NCBI RefSeq assembly: GCF_015832195.1
Contig: NC_052018.1
Coordinates: 33,756,115-33,820,114 of the forward strand
Direction of reading: 5' to 3'
Source: Motacilla alba alba
Lineage: Eukaryota; Chordata; Aves; Passeriformes; Motacillidae
Length of the DNA stretch: 64,000 nucleotides
Shown: one piece after another, positions 1-12,400 of the stretch
Layout of the letters: every line of letters starts with the position of its first letter
Numbering within the stretch: position 1 is the first letter of the stretch
Made by a program: the position numbers and the translations under genes
Notes under the pieces: generated by a model
What the model saw: the letters and a program-made list of their open reading frames with translations, nothing else
What the model was told of the DNA's origin: nothing
Databases searched by the model: none

Positions 1-224
1 AACAGCAGCAAAATCCATCCCGTTTCTGTGCACCACCAATACAGACATCTCACACTCCCTATTAGGAATTTCTTTCCTCTTTGAATTTAACTTTTTTAAT
101 TTCTCAACTCAGATGTAAATTTCAGACACTCTTTTTCCTTCTCACTAAAGCAAAATATAGTATCCCAGCTCAAGGAGAAAAAGAGAATGACCAGCATGTC
201 CAGAGTATTTCCACCCTCTGGGCA

Positions 225-278
225 AAGGCTAAGGCTAAGTCTAAGGCTAAGGCTAAGGCTAAGGCTAAGGCTAAGGCA
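225..278 (+). repeat. Hexanucleotide microsatellite (AAGGCT)9
   Basis: Nine head-to-tail AAGGCT units, all identical except the third, which reads AAGTCT at 237-242. Six is a multiple of three, so the array stays open in several frames and yields Lys-Ala repeats on one strand and Leu-Ser repeats on the other. These frames (81-452 + and 96-302 -) are artefacts of the repeat. On the other strand the unit reads TTAGCC, which differs from the vertebrate telomere unit TTAGGG at two positions, so this is not an interstitial telomere. Confidence 0.9.
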
Positions 279-1865
279 TCTCTCCTTTCCCACACTTCCC
301 AACGAGCTGCCTGTACTCAGACTAAAAAGGAGGCAATAAGCTCTGGAAAATTTTCCTTTCTACTGCCTTCCTTTTTACACACCTGGCACCTCTGTACTAT
401 TCTGCATCCGTCCAGTCTGTCAGATCCCTTGCAGCTTCTCCATGCTTCCTGAGGCTCACAAGCAACCCAGGAGGACTACAGTATCATCTACCAAAACCAG
501 TTTGAACAGAAGCATGGTCTATATGTATACATAAAACTGTTCATCTGGCACACACATATATGGCAAAGTAGGTTTAAAGAGACAATACCTGTACCTAGTG
601 AGACAAGGTACCAGTAAGCCTTGTTTAGGTATCCAGCTTTCTTTCACACATCTGACAAACATAGTCTTAGTTACAGAACAGTTGCTTGAAACCATATGCT
701 ATGTTTAAGGCAAATGCACTTTGTCTGTTTAAAAGCAATTTTGGTAGGCCTGTACACGGTTCTAGAAAAGACCTTTTTTACTGATTGCCTCATACCACTA
801 AACCAGAAGGGTTTTGAATACTTAAAAATTATATCTTACCCTGCATTTAGCACTTTTGACTAGCAGATCTGTAAGTACTTTAACAATCAGCAGTTCACGC
901 AAGGAGAAAACTTTCAGTTCTGAGTTGGGCAGTGACATTTCCTATCATGACCTTGGCAGGCTCACTTGTTTCCCCTCTCTTCTGTGCTGTGTAAGCAAAT
1001 GGAAAGAATGAAAATCCAGCAAGTGGAAATGTATTGACTGAGTTTTATTAATTTCATTCCAAATGTTATGGAATGTCTAATGAACTCTCTGAAGATAAGT
1101 TCATTGTCTTTCAGCTGCTTGACATATTTCTCAGCTAATTTAACATTTATAAACACACACACAAAATGAAATTTTAATGTCATATTTGCATGCAAAATTC
1201 TGGCTGGACTGTAAGCTTGGTTTGTTTAAGAAAACCAAATTCTTATTATTGAAGAAGAAAAGTATGAGCAAAATAATTTCTTTTGAATAAAATTTTAAAA
1301 TTAAAAAAATACATAAAAACCCCTCAAAAACCCATAAAAATAAAAAAAAGATGCTGAACTTTCTTATGGGAAAATGTATAACATTTTTTTGAGTTCTAAC
1401 ATCACTTATGTGAAAAAAAGTTTTTTTTCAAATTGCTTGAACATTATTTAGTTATTTTAAGCACTTATTATGTTTCATCCCTAATTACCATAAAGATGAG
1501 TAAGTAAAATCATAAAAGAAATGTCCTTTTTGTGCAGATTAAAAGGGAGCAAACACACATAAATTGCTAGTTGAAAAAACAGAGATTATTTAGTATTTGT
1601 GTGGGAAGGGAGAAGACATTAGCTTATACATAGACAAGGGTTTTTTTGTTGCAAGTCCTGCTGTAGTGCCGGATTTTAAAGATAAGTATGTTTTCAGAGA
1701 AACAGCATTTTAAAAAGTCTCAATATGAATAGAAATGTATGTGCTTCTAATTTTCTACTGGCTGACATGGTTCACAGTGGTAGAAGAAGTATCATATAAG
1801 GGGAGAAAACTTGCCCTAAATGGGCACACACCATTTATAGACTCTCTAGTCAACTACTACAATTA

Positions 1866-1895
1866 GATTTCACATCTCAAGATTTCACATCTCAA
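1866..1895. repeat. Exact 15-bp tandem duplication
   Basis: The 15-mer GATTTCACATCTCAA occurs twice back to back without a mismatch (1866-1880 and 1881-1895). It looks like a recent local slippage or repair duplication. Confidence 0.85.
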
Positions 1896-4800
1896 GTGCT
1901 TTTTAAAACAGGTTAAAGATGGTAACTTTGAGTTCCTAAATTGATATGTCTTAAAAAAGTAGTGAGAAAAAGAATTCAAAAATGAGAACAAATATAAATA
2001 TTTATGCCTATTTCAAGAAGTGCTAACCCACAAGTTTGTAATTTTATAGCAAGGCCTAGACAATAAAAAGTGAACAATGTTAAGTATCTATGATCAGAAG
2101 TATCACAAGTCATCATAAGTATCTCTGAAAGTGAAGATTTACTGTGCAATTTATTTATTCTACCACACAAGATAGGGATGGGGTACAAAATCAGTAACAG
2201 TAAAAATTGTGTATAAACAAGGAAAAAGAAGGTATCTGCCCCATTCCCCCTGGGAAGCAAAATGCAAAACAGTATATTGTTTTGCTGGGTGCAACTGTTG
2301 TCTTTTGCATAATTTTCAGAAAATGTACCTTAATAATAAAACTCTGAGGTTTTCTTTTGGGAGCTTTGATGTCTCTTTTAGTAACATTTTAGTGAAGGTC
2401 TCTGAAACATGAAGTTTTATGCAGTATATTTAGCCTCTGTAATACAGCCTATACAGCTCAATTTTTTTTTCTCCTCCACACAGTATGATACCTGTGAGAT
2501 AATGAACTTTCTGTAGTTGTAGTAAGACAAAGTGATAGTCATATTTAAAAAAATATGCTAAGCATGGCACACAACTAAGCTTGTGAATGAGGCAGCACCA
2601 ACACAAAATCAATTCTGATTCATGCACCCAGGGATATCACCCTAATCTCACCAAATAAGGATGCTTACAAACCACCTGGACTAAAGTAGAAAGGCAACTA
2701 AACAATATCCATCTGACTTCCTGACTTCTGCCGCTGGGCATGAGTCACCCATCAACATCTGTGCGAGAGCAGATGGGCTCAGCCTCAGCCAGAGAGGGTG
2801 ATCAGGCTGATCTGCCAGATCCCCAAAGTACCATAATCCTTTAGACCTCCTGGGAGAATGCGTCATTCACCCAGACAGCCCTGAATCACACAGAAAGTGC
2901 TATTCTTCCAGCCAAGCAGCTGCTGAGAGCTCACGTATGGACCTTGCAGTTTTCTCTCTGAGAGTTATCTTATGTGAAATGCTTGAGCTGAACTGAGAAT
3001 TCTGTCATCTTCCTGAGAACCCTCACGTTTCATCTGCTAAGTCAGGAACTTTTCCGTTCACTCCAGGAGCTGGGATATGAATGTTTCAGCCTGAAGAGGT
3101 CAGGGGACCCATATTCTTCCCTTTCAGAGTGACTGCCTGACTATGGGTGGTGCTATTTGCTTCATGAAATAGGAGAGCCCTGCTCAGTAAGGCATTTACC
3201 CTCAATCGAGGCACTGCGGCATCTGGTTTCCGAGTGTACAGAAATGTCTAATGAGCTGCTGACCTCAAACACCTACGCCCTGTGAGGTGTGATGTTTCAG
3301 CTGTTTCTGACGGCCAGCCCTAGAGATATTCCAACATGAACAGCCTTCTGTGGGTAACCATCTGAGGCACCAGGCTCCTCCTCTCACAGCAGTCAGAAAC
3401 CAAGAAGAGTCCCTTTCTACTATCTTAACATCTCTCTGACAGGGAAAGCATGAAATATCTTAGTTTCTAGAAGTCAAACAAGAGGTATCTTCACTTTTAA
3501 GACCTCACCAGGACGCTAAAGTTAACCTATAGGTATTCCTCACTGATATTCATGTTCTTCACCCACAAACACTTTAAATAGCAAGGGTGCGAGGATTTGT
3601 GCAGTCTTCTAGGACATTAAAAGGACATTGATACTTTAATTCCTGCAGCATATGTTACCACTTGTGTACTCAGTTCTTCTGACAAAAGAAGCAGGTTAGA
3701 CATGAAATGGGGTCAGAAACAAGTTTGGTTTGTTGTCCTGCTCAAAGAAATAGTGAGCAAGAGGTAGTCCTGGGCAGCCCCAATTACACCACTTACATAC
3801 CTTTGCATATCTTTTCCTGTGTCTTGACCTCTCTGTTCTTGTCCTCCTTTTGTCACCTCTGACCTTTCACAACTAAATAACCACAATTATTTCTTCTGCC
3901 TTAGTCCAAATTCTGCTGCATCTGTAGCCAAATTTGGAGGATTTGATATCACTATCTAGACATTCCTGGTTTTCTAAGATGTTTCTGATATGGTTACCCA
4001 GATAGTGCTAGCTTTGCACAAATTGTGCCCAAAAGGTCACCCATGTTTCCCTCTAATTATGCATTAGATTATGCATTAATTAAGACATTTCTTAAGCAAC
4101 TCTCTCTTAAATATCTGTAAAATCCAACCTCTCTTCACAGTGCTGTCTCTAACCCTTGTCAGGTTCATGCATTGTTACCAGTCACATCCAAAAAATTCCA
4201 GCTATGTCTTGCCCAATAAATTCTCACATCCCTTGCAGTTATCTTCACCTGGGGTCAGGACCCCATCACCTATCTGTCTCCCTGACATAATCGAGATGTC
4301 CCTTGGCCTGCAGACATGTGCCAGCTGAATGCTGAATTGATTCAGCCAAACAAGAAAGAGGATGAACTAGTTCTGCATGTGGGAAGAATAGAGAAGTCCA
4401 AGTGTGGAGCACCTATATTGTGTTTTGCCATGTGGAAGACCTAAAGGAAGAAGACTTCGACTTTTTTAATAGATTTAGGAGCAGGATTCATCTCATATAA
4501 TATGAGCTGCCTAAAATTTTTGTAAAAAATCTGCATTTTGTTCTGAACTCAACACAAAAAAAGCAACAAACAAATGAAGGAAGGTAGAAGTTTTTCCCTT
4601 GACTGATCAGAGAAAAATATTTTTTTTCTGCAAGTTGCAGTTCTCTGCAAAATAATGCTGTCCACTGTATCAATTCCATCAGCTGATTTTGTCACTCTCT
4701 TCCTTTTTTTCTCCTCCTACCGCCATGTGAAAATGTAAGATGAGTTTAAAAAAAAAGACACAATTGGAACCAAAATCTGGGGCAATAATCTGCACTCCTT

Positions 4801-6252
4801 ATTTCCAGCACTAAAGACAAAAAGAAGTGCAAAGGAAGTGATAGTTGTTTACTAGCTTTGACTGACAGAGCTATTGCCTTCTTGCAGCTTTGTAGGTGAA
4901 GTCATCATGTTGAGTGAAATTTTTGGGACAGATGGTGGAACTGGGACAGACAACAAAGAACAGATGGGGAATGAGAAGTACCAAAATAAAAACATGTGGT
5001 TTGGAACTAGACAGCTTACTCCTTTCACATTAAGCAGTTCAAGTAGTAATCTATTTAATTCAAAATTTAAATTTTCTGTGAATGTCTTATAAAAACTGAA
5101 CTTAATACCATTCAGACATTTGAGGTCAGCATTTTGTCTTTGGAGGTAAGTATTCTAACTTACTAGGGGAAAATTAAAATAATTTCGACTTTTTCTTTTG
5201 TTGTTGCTGCTTTTTTTTAAATTAAAATACTAGTTGAAAGTGGTGGAAAAAATGTTGAAGTATAGGTACTGTTTTTTTCACAGATATACACAAAAGTTTG
5301 AAATATTTTTTAAAATATCCTTCACTGGTTTCCACTCTTCCCACTTGTTTTGCTACAGAAGACTGGTTTTATAGTTAAAGGTGAAGAGAAGAGGTACTTC
5401 TATCCTCAAGGTACTTGACCTTGAAAGGTCTTCTTCATTTGCTTCTGAGACTGACGCAACTAGCATTAAGGGACATATCTCAAATCCAGCCTTATCCATT
5501 TCAGATCAGGTAGAGACCCATATAAAGAATACAATCAGAGTGCAATAGAGTGGAATCATTGTGTCGTTCAGGTACAAATTTGAGAAGTACTTTGTGATTG
5601 GTGCATCTCAATGAGCTTGGTATTAAAGCAGTATAGGATGAGATAAGATGTACATGGGCCAGAATAAAATCTCTTCTTCAAAGAGAATGTTAAACAGTAC
5701 TTTTACTCTTAAAAATACAAATTCAGTTAAATCACACTGATTTTCATGAGTTGAATTTATACATTCATTTATACATCAATCATTCTTCAGTAGTTCTGGT
5801 CACAGAAGTTTTAAGTAACCAACCACTGACTTTTTTTACTTTTACCTGAGAGATCTTTGAGGATCTCTACTGGAGTAAGTTGCAGAGAACAATAATGTCT
5901 TTCAAAGTTCTCAGTCTTCTGTATTTCTTATAAAAAAATTTCATAAAATACAGCTTTGATCTTATTTGCACTGGTACTAGCATACTTTATCTGTTTCAGC
6001 TGACTTATTGGTTCTTAGAGTAAGATTACATGATCAGAGTCAGAAATGGTGTGTTTAAATGGCACAACCAACTTCTGATTACTTATTTTAATGAAATAAC
6101 CAGAAGACTCATTCAAAACAAAATGAGTTGAAGAGATGCTACCAAAAACTAGCATATCTAAATTTATTGACTATCCAACCAAAGTGAAGAAACCTTGTTA
6201 ATACTACCAAGGTTATCATTTCAAACAGCAGCTGTTTCCTTATGAACTTCCC

Positions 6253-6401
6253 CTGAGCTTAGCTGAGTTGGTTAGAGCACAGTTTTAACAAAACCAAGGT
6301 CATGGGTTCAATCTCGTATGGGCCATTCATGTAAAATTTGGACTTGATGATTGTTGTGGGTGTCCTTGAACAGAGAATATTCTGTGAAAGCTGTATTCTA
6401 C
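6253..6401 (+). mobile_element. tRNA-Ile-derived SINE with CR1-like tail (TguSINE1-like)
   Basis: The 5' part (6253-6325) follows tRNA-Ile along its length. It has a recognisable A box (TAGCTGAGTTGG, 6260-6271) and B box (GGTTCAATC, 6305-6313), and ends in GGGCCA like the tRNA acceptor arm. By my alignment the anticodon AAT has decayed to AAC. After a short linker, the 3' part (from 6338) matches a CR1 LINE tail: TTGGACTTGATGAT, then a GAGAATATTCTGTGA-like stretch. A tRNA-Ile head fused to a CR1 tail is the known layout of TguSINE1, which CR1 machinery mobilises in trans. Many substitutions in both parts and no clear target-site duplication suggest an old, inactive copy. The family name is from memory. 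Confidence 0.8.
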
Positions 6402-9400
6402 ACACAAAAGACAAAAATTACAGTTGTGTTACTGGAACCAACCTATGCTCTGGGTGCTAGGATACTAGCAGATTTTTGGTTTTGGTTTCAATTTAAGTTC
6501 CACAAATACCATTGATCCACTTCTGCAAACAGCCTTGAATCCTTTTTTCGATATATGGTCCATTTTATAAAAGACTGATACACTGCCTCTCTGATTCAAT
6601 AACTCTATGTGTTACGTAATATGATGCCTGATGGGTTTATAAGGACACCAGTGAAACCTGAAAAGGTTTGGAGAACAAAACTTCCATTTAAATGTAAGCC
6701 CAAAACTATGTAAGAAATTCAGCCTTGGAAATCGAGAATTCTTGTTCAAGATCTAAAACCAGCACTCCAGATTCTCTCCTCCAATGTCACAGCAAGGAGT
6801 CAAGTTCAAGATGAACTAGAGGTTCTGTACATAAATATATGCTCTTTGGCTGAGAATTGATAAAGAAGATGTGGCGTCTACCTAAGTCCTCTCCTATCAG
6901 TACTCAACTCACCCTTTCCCCTCATTTCCCTGCAGCTGGCATCATTCTGAAGAGTGCTCAAACAGCAACTCTTGCCAGATAGCAATCTCTGTGCCGGTTA
7001 AACTTTCCCAAAGTCTCCAGAGATGTCATGGAAACATTTTCTACATAAGAACTATACATTTTGCTGAAGATTCTTTCCATACTGCATTGAATCTTAAGTG
7101 TCTGATATCTCCTTGATGTGCAGCCAGCTTAACTAAAACAGGTACATCTGAAGAGCGGGAGGAGGCAAGCTGGGTGCAACAGAGGTGGTTTCTGTAAATC
7201 TACTGTTCTACGTGATTCCACAGCACGTAGATAACATGAGGCAGTAAACTGTGTTTATACAACCTGCCTAGAAACACCCCTTTGATTTACAGCTTGTTAA
7301 CAAAATTGCTACCAACAGTTATGCAAATTTCTCTTCAATAAAAATAGGCACAAGTTGTCCATTTATTCCAACTACAGGAAAACTGTGATTATGCCAAGTA
7401 ATCTGTGCACAGGGTATGTTTTATTGAGGATTCTGAATTGATGCCAATTACTCCTAACCTTAATTTTGAGGTAGAGAAATATTAGAGTTATTTTGCACAT
7501 GGTAGAACTGAGAAAATAAATTGAATCTTCAAGGCTACTCAGAATGGAATAGACCTGATTGAAGAGTTACTTCAAATTTCTGTGGACTTAACTGTTATGC
7601 CATTATGTCTAGATTGAGTTTGATGTGATTATTTCTATTAGAAATCTGTCCTGTAAATCAAGGGGAAGTTTTAAACATAAGAAGAAATATTTGCTGTCTT
7701 CAGATTATCAGGTTTACACAGTTGATTCAGCTGTTGAAAATTTAGCTAAATAAGTAACTATTAGTAGTTGTCCTGTCCTTAGAGGGCATAAAGGACAGTT
7801 TATTTTCTTTGCTACAGCACCTTTTAGATCATGTCAGCCCTGCCAACACTTCTGTCTTTCCTGCTATGTCAACATGTCTCAGTCTGAATCTAAAGTTTTC
7901 TCATGAGTTAGCCACTCACACAGTACTTGTTACATTGATTTTATCTGCATTCAGCATCCATGTTAAGCATCATTCCACACTGAGGGCATCTCGATAACAG
8001 CACAGCAACAATGTCTTAATATTATTTAAGTTACTCTTCACCTTCAGGTTGTATTGATTCCTATCTGATTCTTATATTCAGATGGGAAGACACTAATCAC
8101 CTCTTTCAGATCATCCCCAGATCCTCTCTCAGAATTGTCTCAGTTAACAGGAATCACCAGTGCAAAGTGAAACCAAAGGAGCGGTTGTCTTTTGGCAACT
8201 GTTCTTCAGTGTCTCACGGGAGACTCTGGCATGACCACACTTTGTGTGAAATGCTGAGGGTGGTTGGCAGATTATTCTTCCCTCTCAAGAGGAGTAGGCA
8301 ACTATTTCCAATTCCCTTGGTTCCTGTCTGACGTGCACTGGCCATTAAAATCCCAGCCTTTCAAGAATGCAATCCTGAGGCCTCTGCCTTAAGATTCAAC
8401 TCTCCATGCAGCAAGGATTTGTGGCAGGATGGGCTACCAGCTGGGGAAGACCTCTCTGCCTGCCTCTGTACTGACACTGTACCTTCTGTCTCTGCCACCT
8501 AGTACCATTTTTCTTCCTTATTTCTAGAGGCCTAAAAGCAATAAAACTCTTTTTTTCTTTTTTTCCAGGATGTTTTCCCTGCACATTTCCCACTTGCTTC
8601 TTGAGTTCAGGAAGGAGCCTCCTTCATGTTAGCTGCTCTCTGGTTTTCACTACTGGAGACACATTTCTTTCAAGTAGGGGCTGGAACTTGACTAAAACTA
8701 TACAGACTCAAAGTTCCCATCTGGGAACGGACCCTGCATATGTAAAAAAAAAAAAAGGCTAAACTGACGGTGAGGTTGCAATACTATCTTTTGGTGTTTT
8801 CTGGTTCTACCCTAACTCATATAAACTCTACAAGTTTTCTTGCCTGAATTGCCTTGAGTGTTTCTTCCATAACACTCACTTGTTTGCTGAACTTTACTTC
8901 CTCACAAGTCTCTGTATTGAATCTTCATTTTAAACCTCTTTTCACTTGGGTCATCCTGCCCCGTTTCTGTTAGTACACTGTTAATCACAGGAATGACCAA
9001 GGACACTAACTAAGTAGAAAATTTGGGCACCCTGTGCCTTCCCAAATAGTAAACCTTCAGACTCACTCATGAGATAGTCCTCAGGCAAGCCAAACACCAT
9101 TACTTAATGAGGTAAACCCATCTCTAAGAAACTAAATTTCTGTTTGTTGTTTCTTTGTTTTTTGGGTTCCCACAAACTTCTTCAGTGTCTTAATCCCATG
9201 GAGGAACATGTCATCTTCACATTGATCCATTTTCCTGAATAAGGATTTAAGAGTTAATCTTAAATGTTAGTTAAAAGAGAAATGTGTATAATTACTCAGC
9301 CTCACTCATTTCTTCTTTATTACACTACTCTCATAGGTAAGAACATACAAAATAAAGCTAGAGTGGGAAAGAGGTTTTGGTCTCTTGAGAAGAGCTGTTG

Positions 9401-12400
9401 ATAAAAGCTACAAAATGAGGACTGAAAAAAAAAAGGTACCATATGTGCTGATAGAGCACAAGAAAGATTTATTGGAAACTAGTTACACAGACTGAATAAG
9501 AGGGCTTTTGTCTGGACTGACAACTAATTGACATGAATTAGATTACAAGATAGCTGCCTCAAAACCTCTACAGGCAGAACTGCTAGCAGAAATACTATTA
9601 GAGGAAAGTGGCACAAACAATCAGAGAAAGAAAAAAAAAAAAGATATTGTGTGTTATTTTGTGTCCAACAGCTTTTAAAAAGCCAACATGGCTCTCCCTG
9701 AGTGGAATCCAGTCCAAAAATGCAGTGAACAAATTTGTCACGGGAAAACATGAGAATTATTTACATCTGTGGTACTGCCATGGCTGGCCAAATTCCTCTC
9801 TACACGGACTGAGCTGCATTTACAGAAGTAAGCACAGTTTTTAACTGCCCTAAAAGCAGGGTCAGATGAGGTCGCAGTGACAAATGCATGTGAGTGTGGG
9901 GTGTCACAGCTCTCTGCCACTGTGGTGCACAGACTGCAGAGCACACTGTAGCCCTGGGGAGGGGCAGAATCCACCTTTGCTTGTGTGCAATGCCAAAGGG
10001 GAGAAATTCTCATGTCTGAAAACAAATGCATAATTTATCATACATACGTTCATATTGTAGCAGAATAAATTAACCCAGATGGAAGCCATAACTGTGAGAA
10101 CACTCAATATTTAAATCTATATTAAAATATATATATTTTGCTTAGAAGAAAAAGAACAGGCTTGGCAATAGAATTGTTTGTTTCGGTATGTTTTACATAT
10201 TTTATAAAGCCTGACACAAATTTCAAATGCCTTCAAATCCTTCAATAGTAGTTTTTAATCTCAGTGTTCAACAGTGTTCTGCTTTCTAGTATTCATGAGA
10301 ACTGATTTTTGAGCTGAAAAAAGGAGTGTGAAGTTGAGCTTCATTGGGTTGGTTATAATATTCAGAGTACCCTGATTTGAAGCAGCAAGGTGCTCAAACA
10401 CTAATGCTAGAGGCTTTGTTTTGCCTTATAGATTGGGATATATGCTAAAACATGGACCTGAAGTGCTTCTCTAAGAAAAACCATAGTCTTCCTCCCTCCC
10501 TCTTTTCTTCAGCATTTTCAGATAGCTTTCAGAAATATTGTAACTTCCCCTGTTTAAGAAGTAAACAATCAAAGCAACTTGAAACCAAATATGATCTTTT
10601 TTCTTAAAATATCATCTGAAAAACTCTGAAGCCAATAAACCACAGAGCACAAAAGTTGCCTTTCTCTTCATCTATCCTGCTGCCCTACTTCACCTGTGTT
10701 CCCTCAAGTGAGATGGGAATAAAGTTGCAGCTGGAATCTACAGAATCTACAGTGGTGAATTGGTGGGATTTACTACATACTTCAATAGGACCAGAATATT
10801 TTTCAGACTGAAGATGTTGAGTCTTGTCTCCAGAAAGCTTAATTACCCAAACTGAGAAATATGTGGGGATGAAAAAAAAAAAAAAGGAAATTTTTCACCA
10901 GAAGATGCTTTAATGTAAATGAAGCAAATTAAATCCATTTTTATTGAAACCAAATTACTACAAAACTCACAAGGAAGAAAGATTTTCAGCATATTCTATC
11001 TTTGACACCACTCTTAAATTGATTCCTTGATGTGAACATGTTGCATCAGGACAACTGGGTTGATACTGGCTCTTAGTTCTTTTTGTTTTGTTTTGGTTTT
11101 GTAAACCAGAAATCAAATGCACATAGATAGGACAAAGGCACACAGCAAATGAAATACATTTTCTGTTATGCTTTTACAACAAAGTTGGTCTTGGCATGCT
11201 AATTTCAGTTAAAGATTAATAAATATACGTCATCTATTTTTGGACTTGAGTTGTGCTAAGAGCCAATTTTAAATCAAGGCTCAGCCTCAACTATACAGAT
11301 GGGATAAGGTTCCTTATAAGGTTCCTCTTTTGCCTTATAGTTTCTCCCATAATAGTCCATTCAGGGGCAGGGAACTCAGAGCAGAATAGCTGTTTCATGC
11401 AACCTCTTACTCTCTCATCATGAAAAGCTGTTGAAGTTTTCAGCAGTGCAACCAGAAGAGCATAAACTGAAAAACAAGCAAAACAAGAATCTTTCCAATC
11501 TATTTCTCATCACGATTTATTGACTTATACCCATGTGCAATTGATTTGCTTTCTCTGGTGGGTGCTCAGGGCAAGATGTGCTGCAGCCCTGAGTATCCCA
11601 ATCACTTCAGGCAGGTCTCTCCTCCCCAGCTGTTTCATGGCTCCCTCCCAAGTGGGCAATAGTAAGGGAAGTTGTGGTTGGCTGATGAAGAGGGCACTGA
11701 TAGCTGCAGACCATAGGACTTCATGCCTAAATATTGCTCTCTTTTTCACTAGCATGGTACAGCAGTTAAAGGATCATGGTATCCATAAAAAGCTGCCAGT
11801 AAAAAGTCGCACTAAAGAGGGAGAGGGAGAGAGCCTTCCCACAAATGTCAAAGGAAGTTACAGAACAACAATGAAGGAAGGAGTCAAGCGTCTCACACAG
11901 TGAAAGAAAATCATTGGGAAATGTCCAGTATGTAGACCTACAAAGCTGTAAGAAACAGAGATGAACATACAGCAGTTATCTAGAATGTTCAAATAACTAT
12001 CCCAGAGAATATATGAAATCATGCAGAAGTTGTTTTTTCCTTTTATAGCTAACATCAGACATTTAATCCAGCCCAGGGAGACATTTACACACTTCTAGCC
12101 CTATGACCTGTATACCAATGCTCCACAGGACTGAGGTCCTCTGGACTGGGCAAGTGATGACTAGGATAGTCCAGAAGCAGGGAATGAGAATGTCTCTGCA
12201 AAGAGTCTCACTTCTCTAAGCAGGACAGCACTGGGCTAACGAAATGACTTCTTTGGAAGAGTCCAAGCAATGTCAGCCCAGCAGCCTAGTTGTTCCCTTT
12301 GAAGACACTATCCCACAGCTGAGGTTTCAGAGTATTCATAAGACCAGCCTCAACAGACTCCCACTGCCAGAGAGGTGGTACAGCCCCCGCATGGAACTTG

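Larger units (their letters stand above)
1..6252. other. Non-coding AT-rich stretch, no gene seen
   Basis: No open frame here resembles a known protein. The longest (81-452, + strand) owes part of its length to the AAGGCT hexamer array. A/T-rich runs are concentrated around 1290-1450. Besides the hexamer array and a 15-bp tandem duplication at 1866-1895, I see no repeat family, RNA gene or CpG-rich promoter. Confidence 0.7.

Noticed and set aside
81..452. Lys-Ala repeat protein (+) and Ser-Leu repeat protein (- at 96-302)
   Set aside because: Both frames are translations of the AAGGCT array.
6253..6325. Functional tRNA-Ile gene
   Set aside because: Stems carry several mismatches, the anticodon is altered, and the tRNA part is fused to a CR1-like tail, which marks a SINE.
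8545..8568. Strong polypyrimidine-CAG splice acceptor
   Set aside because: The sequence after it has no sustained coding potential or matching donor.
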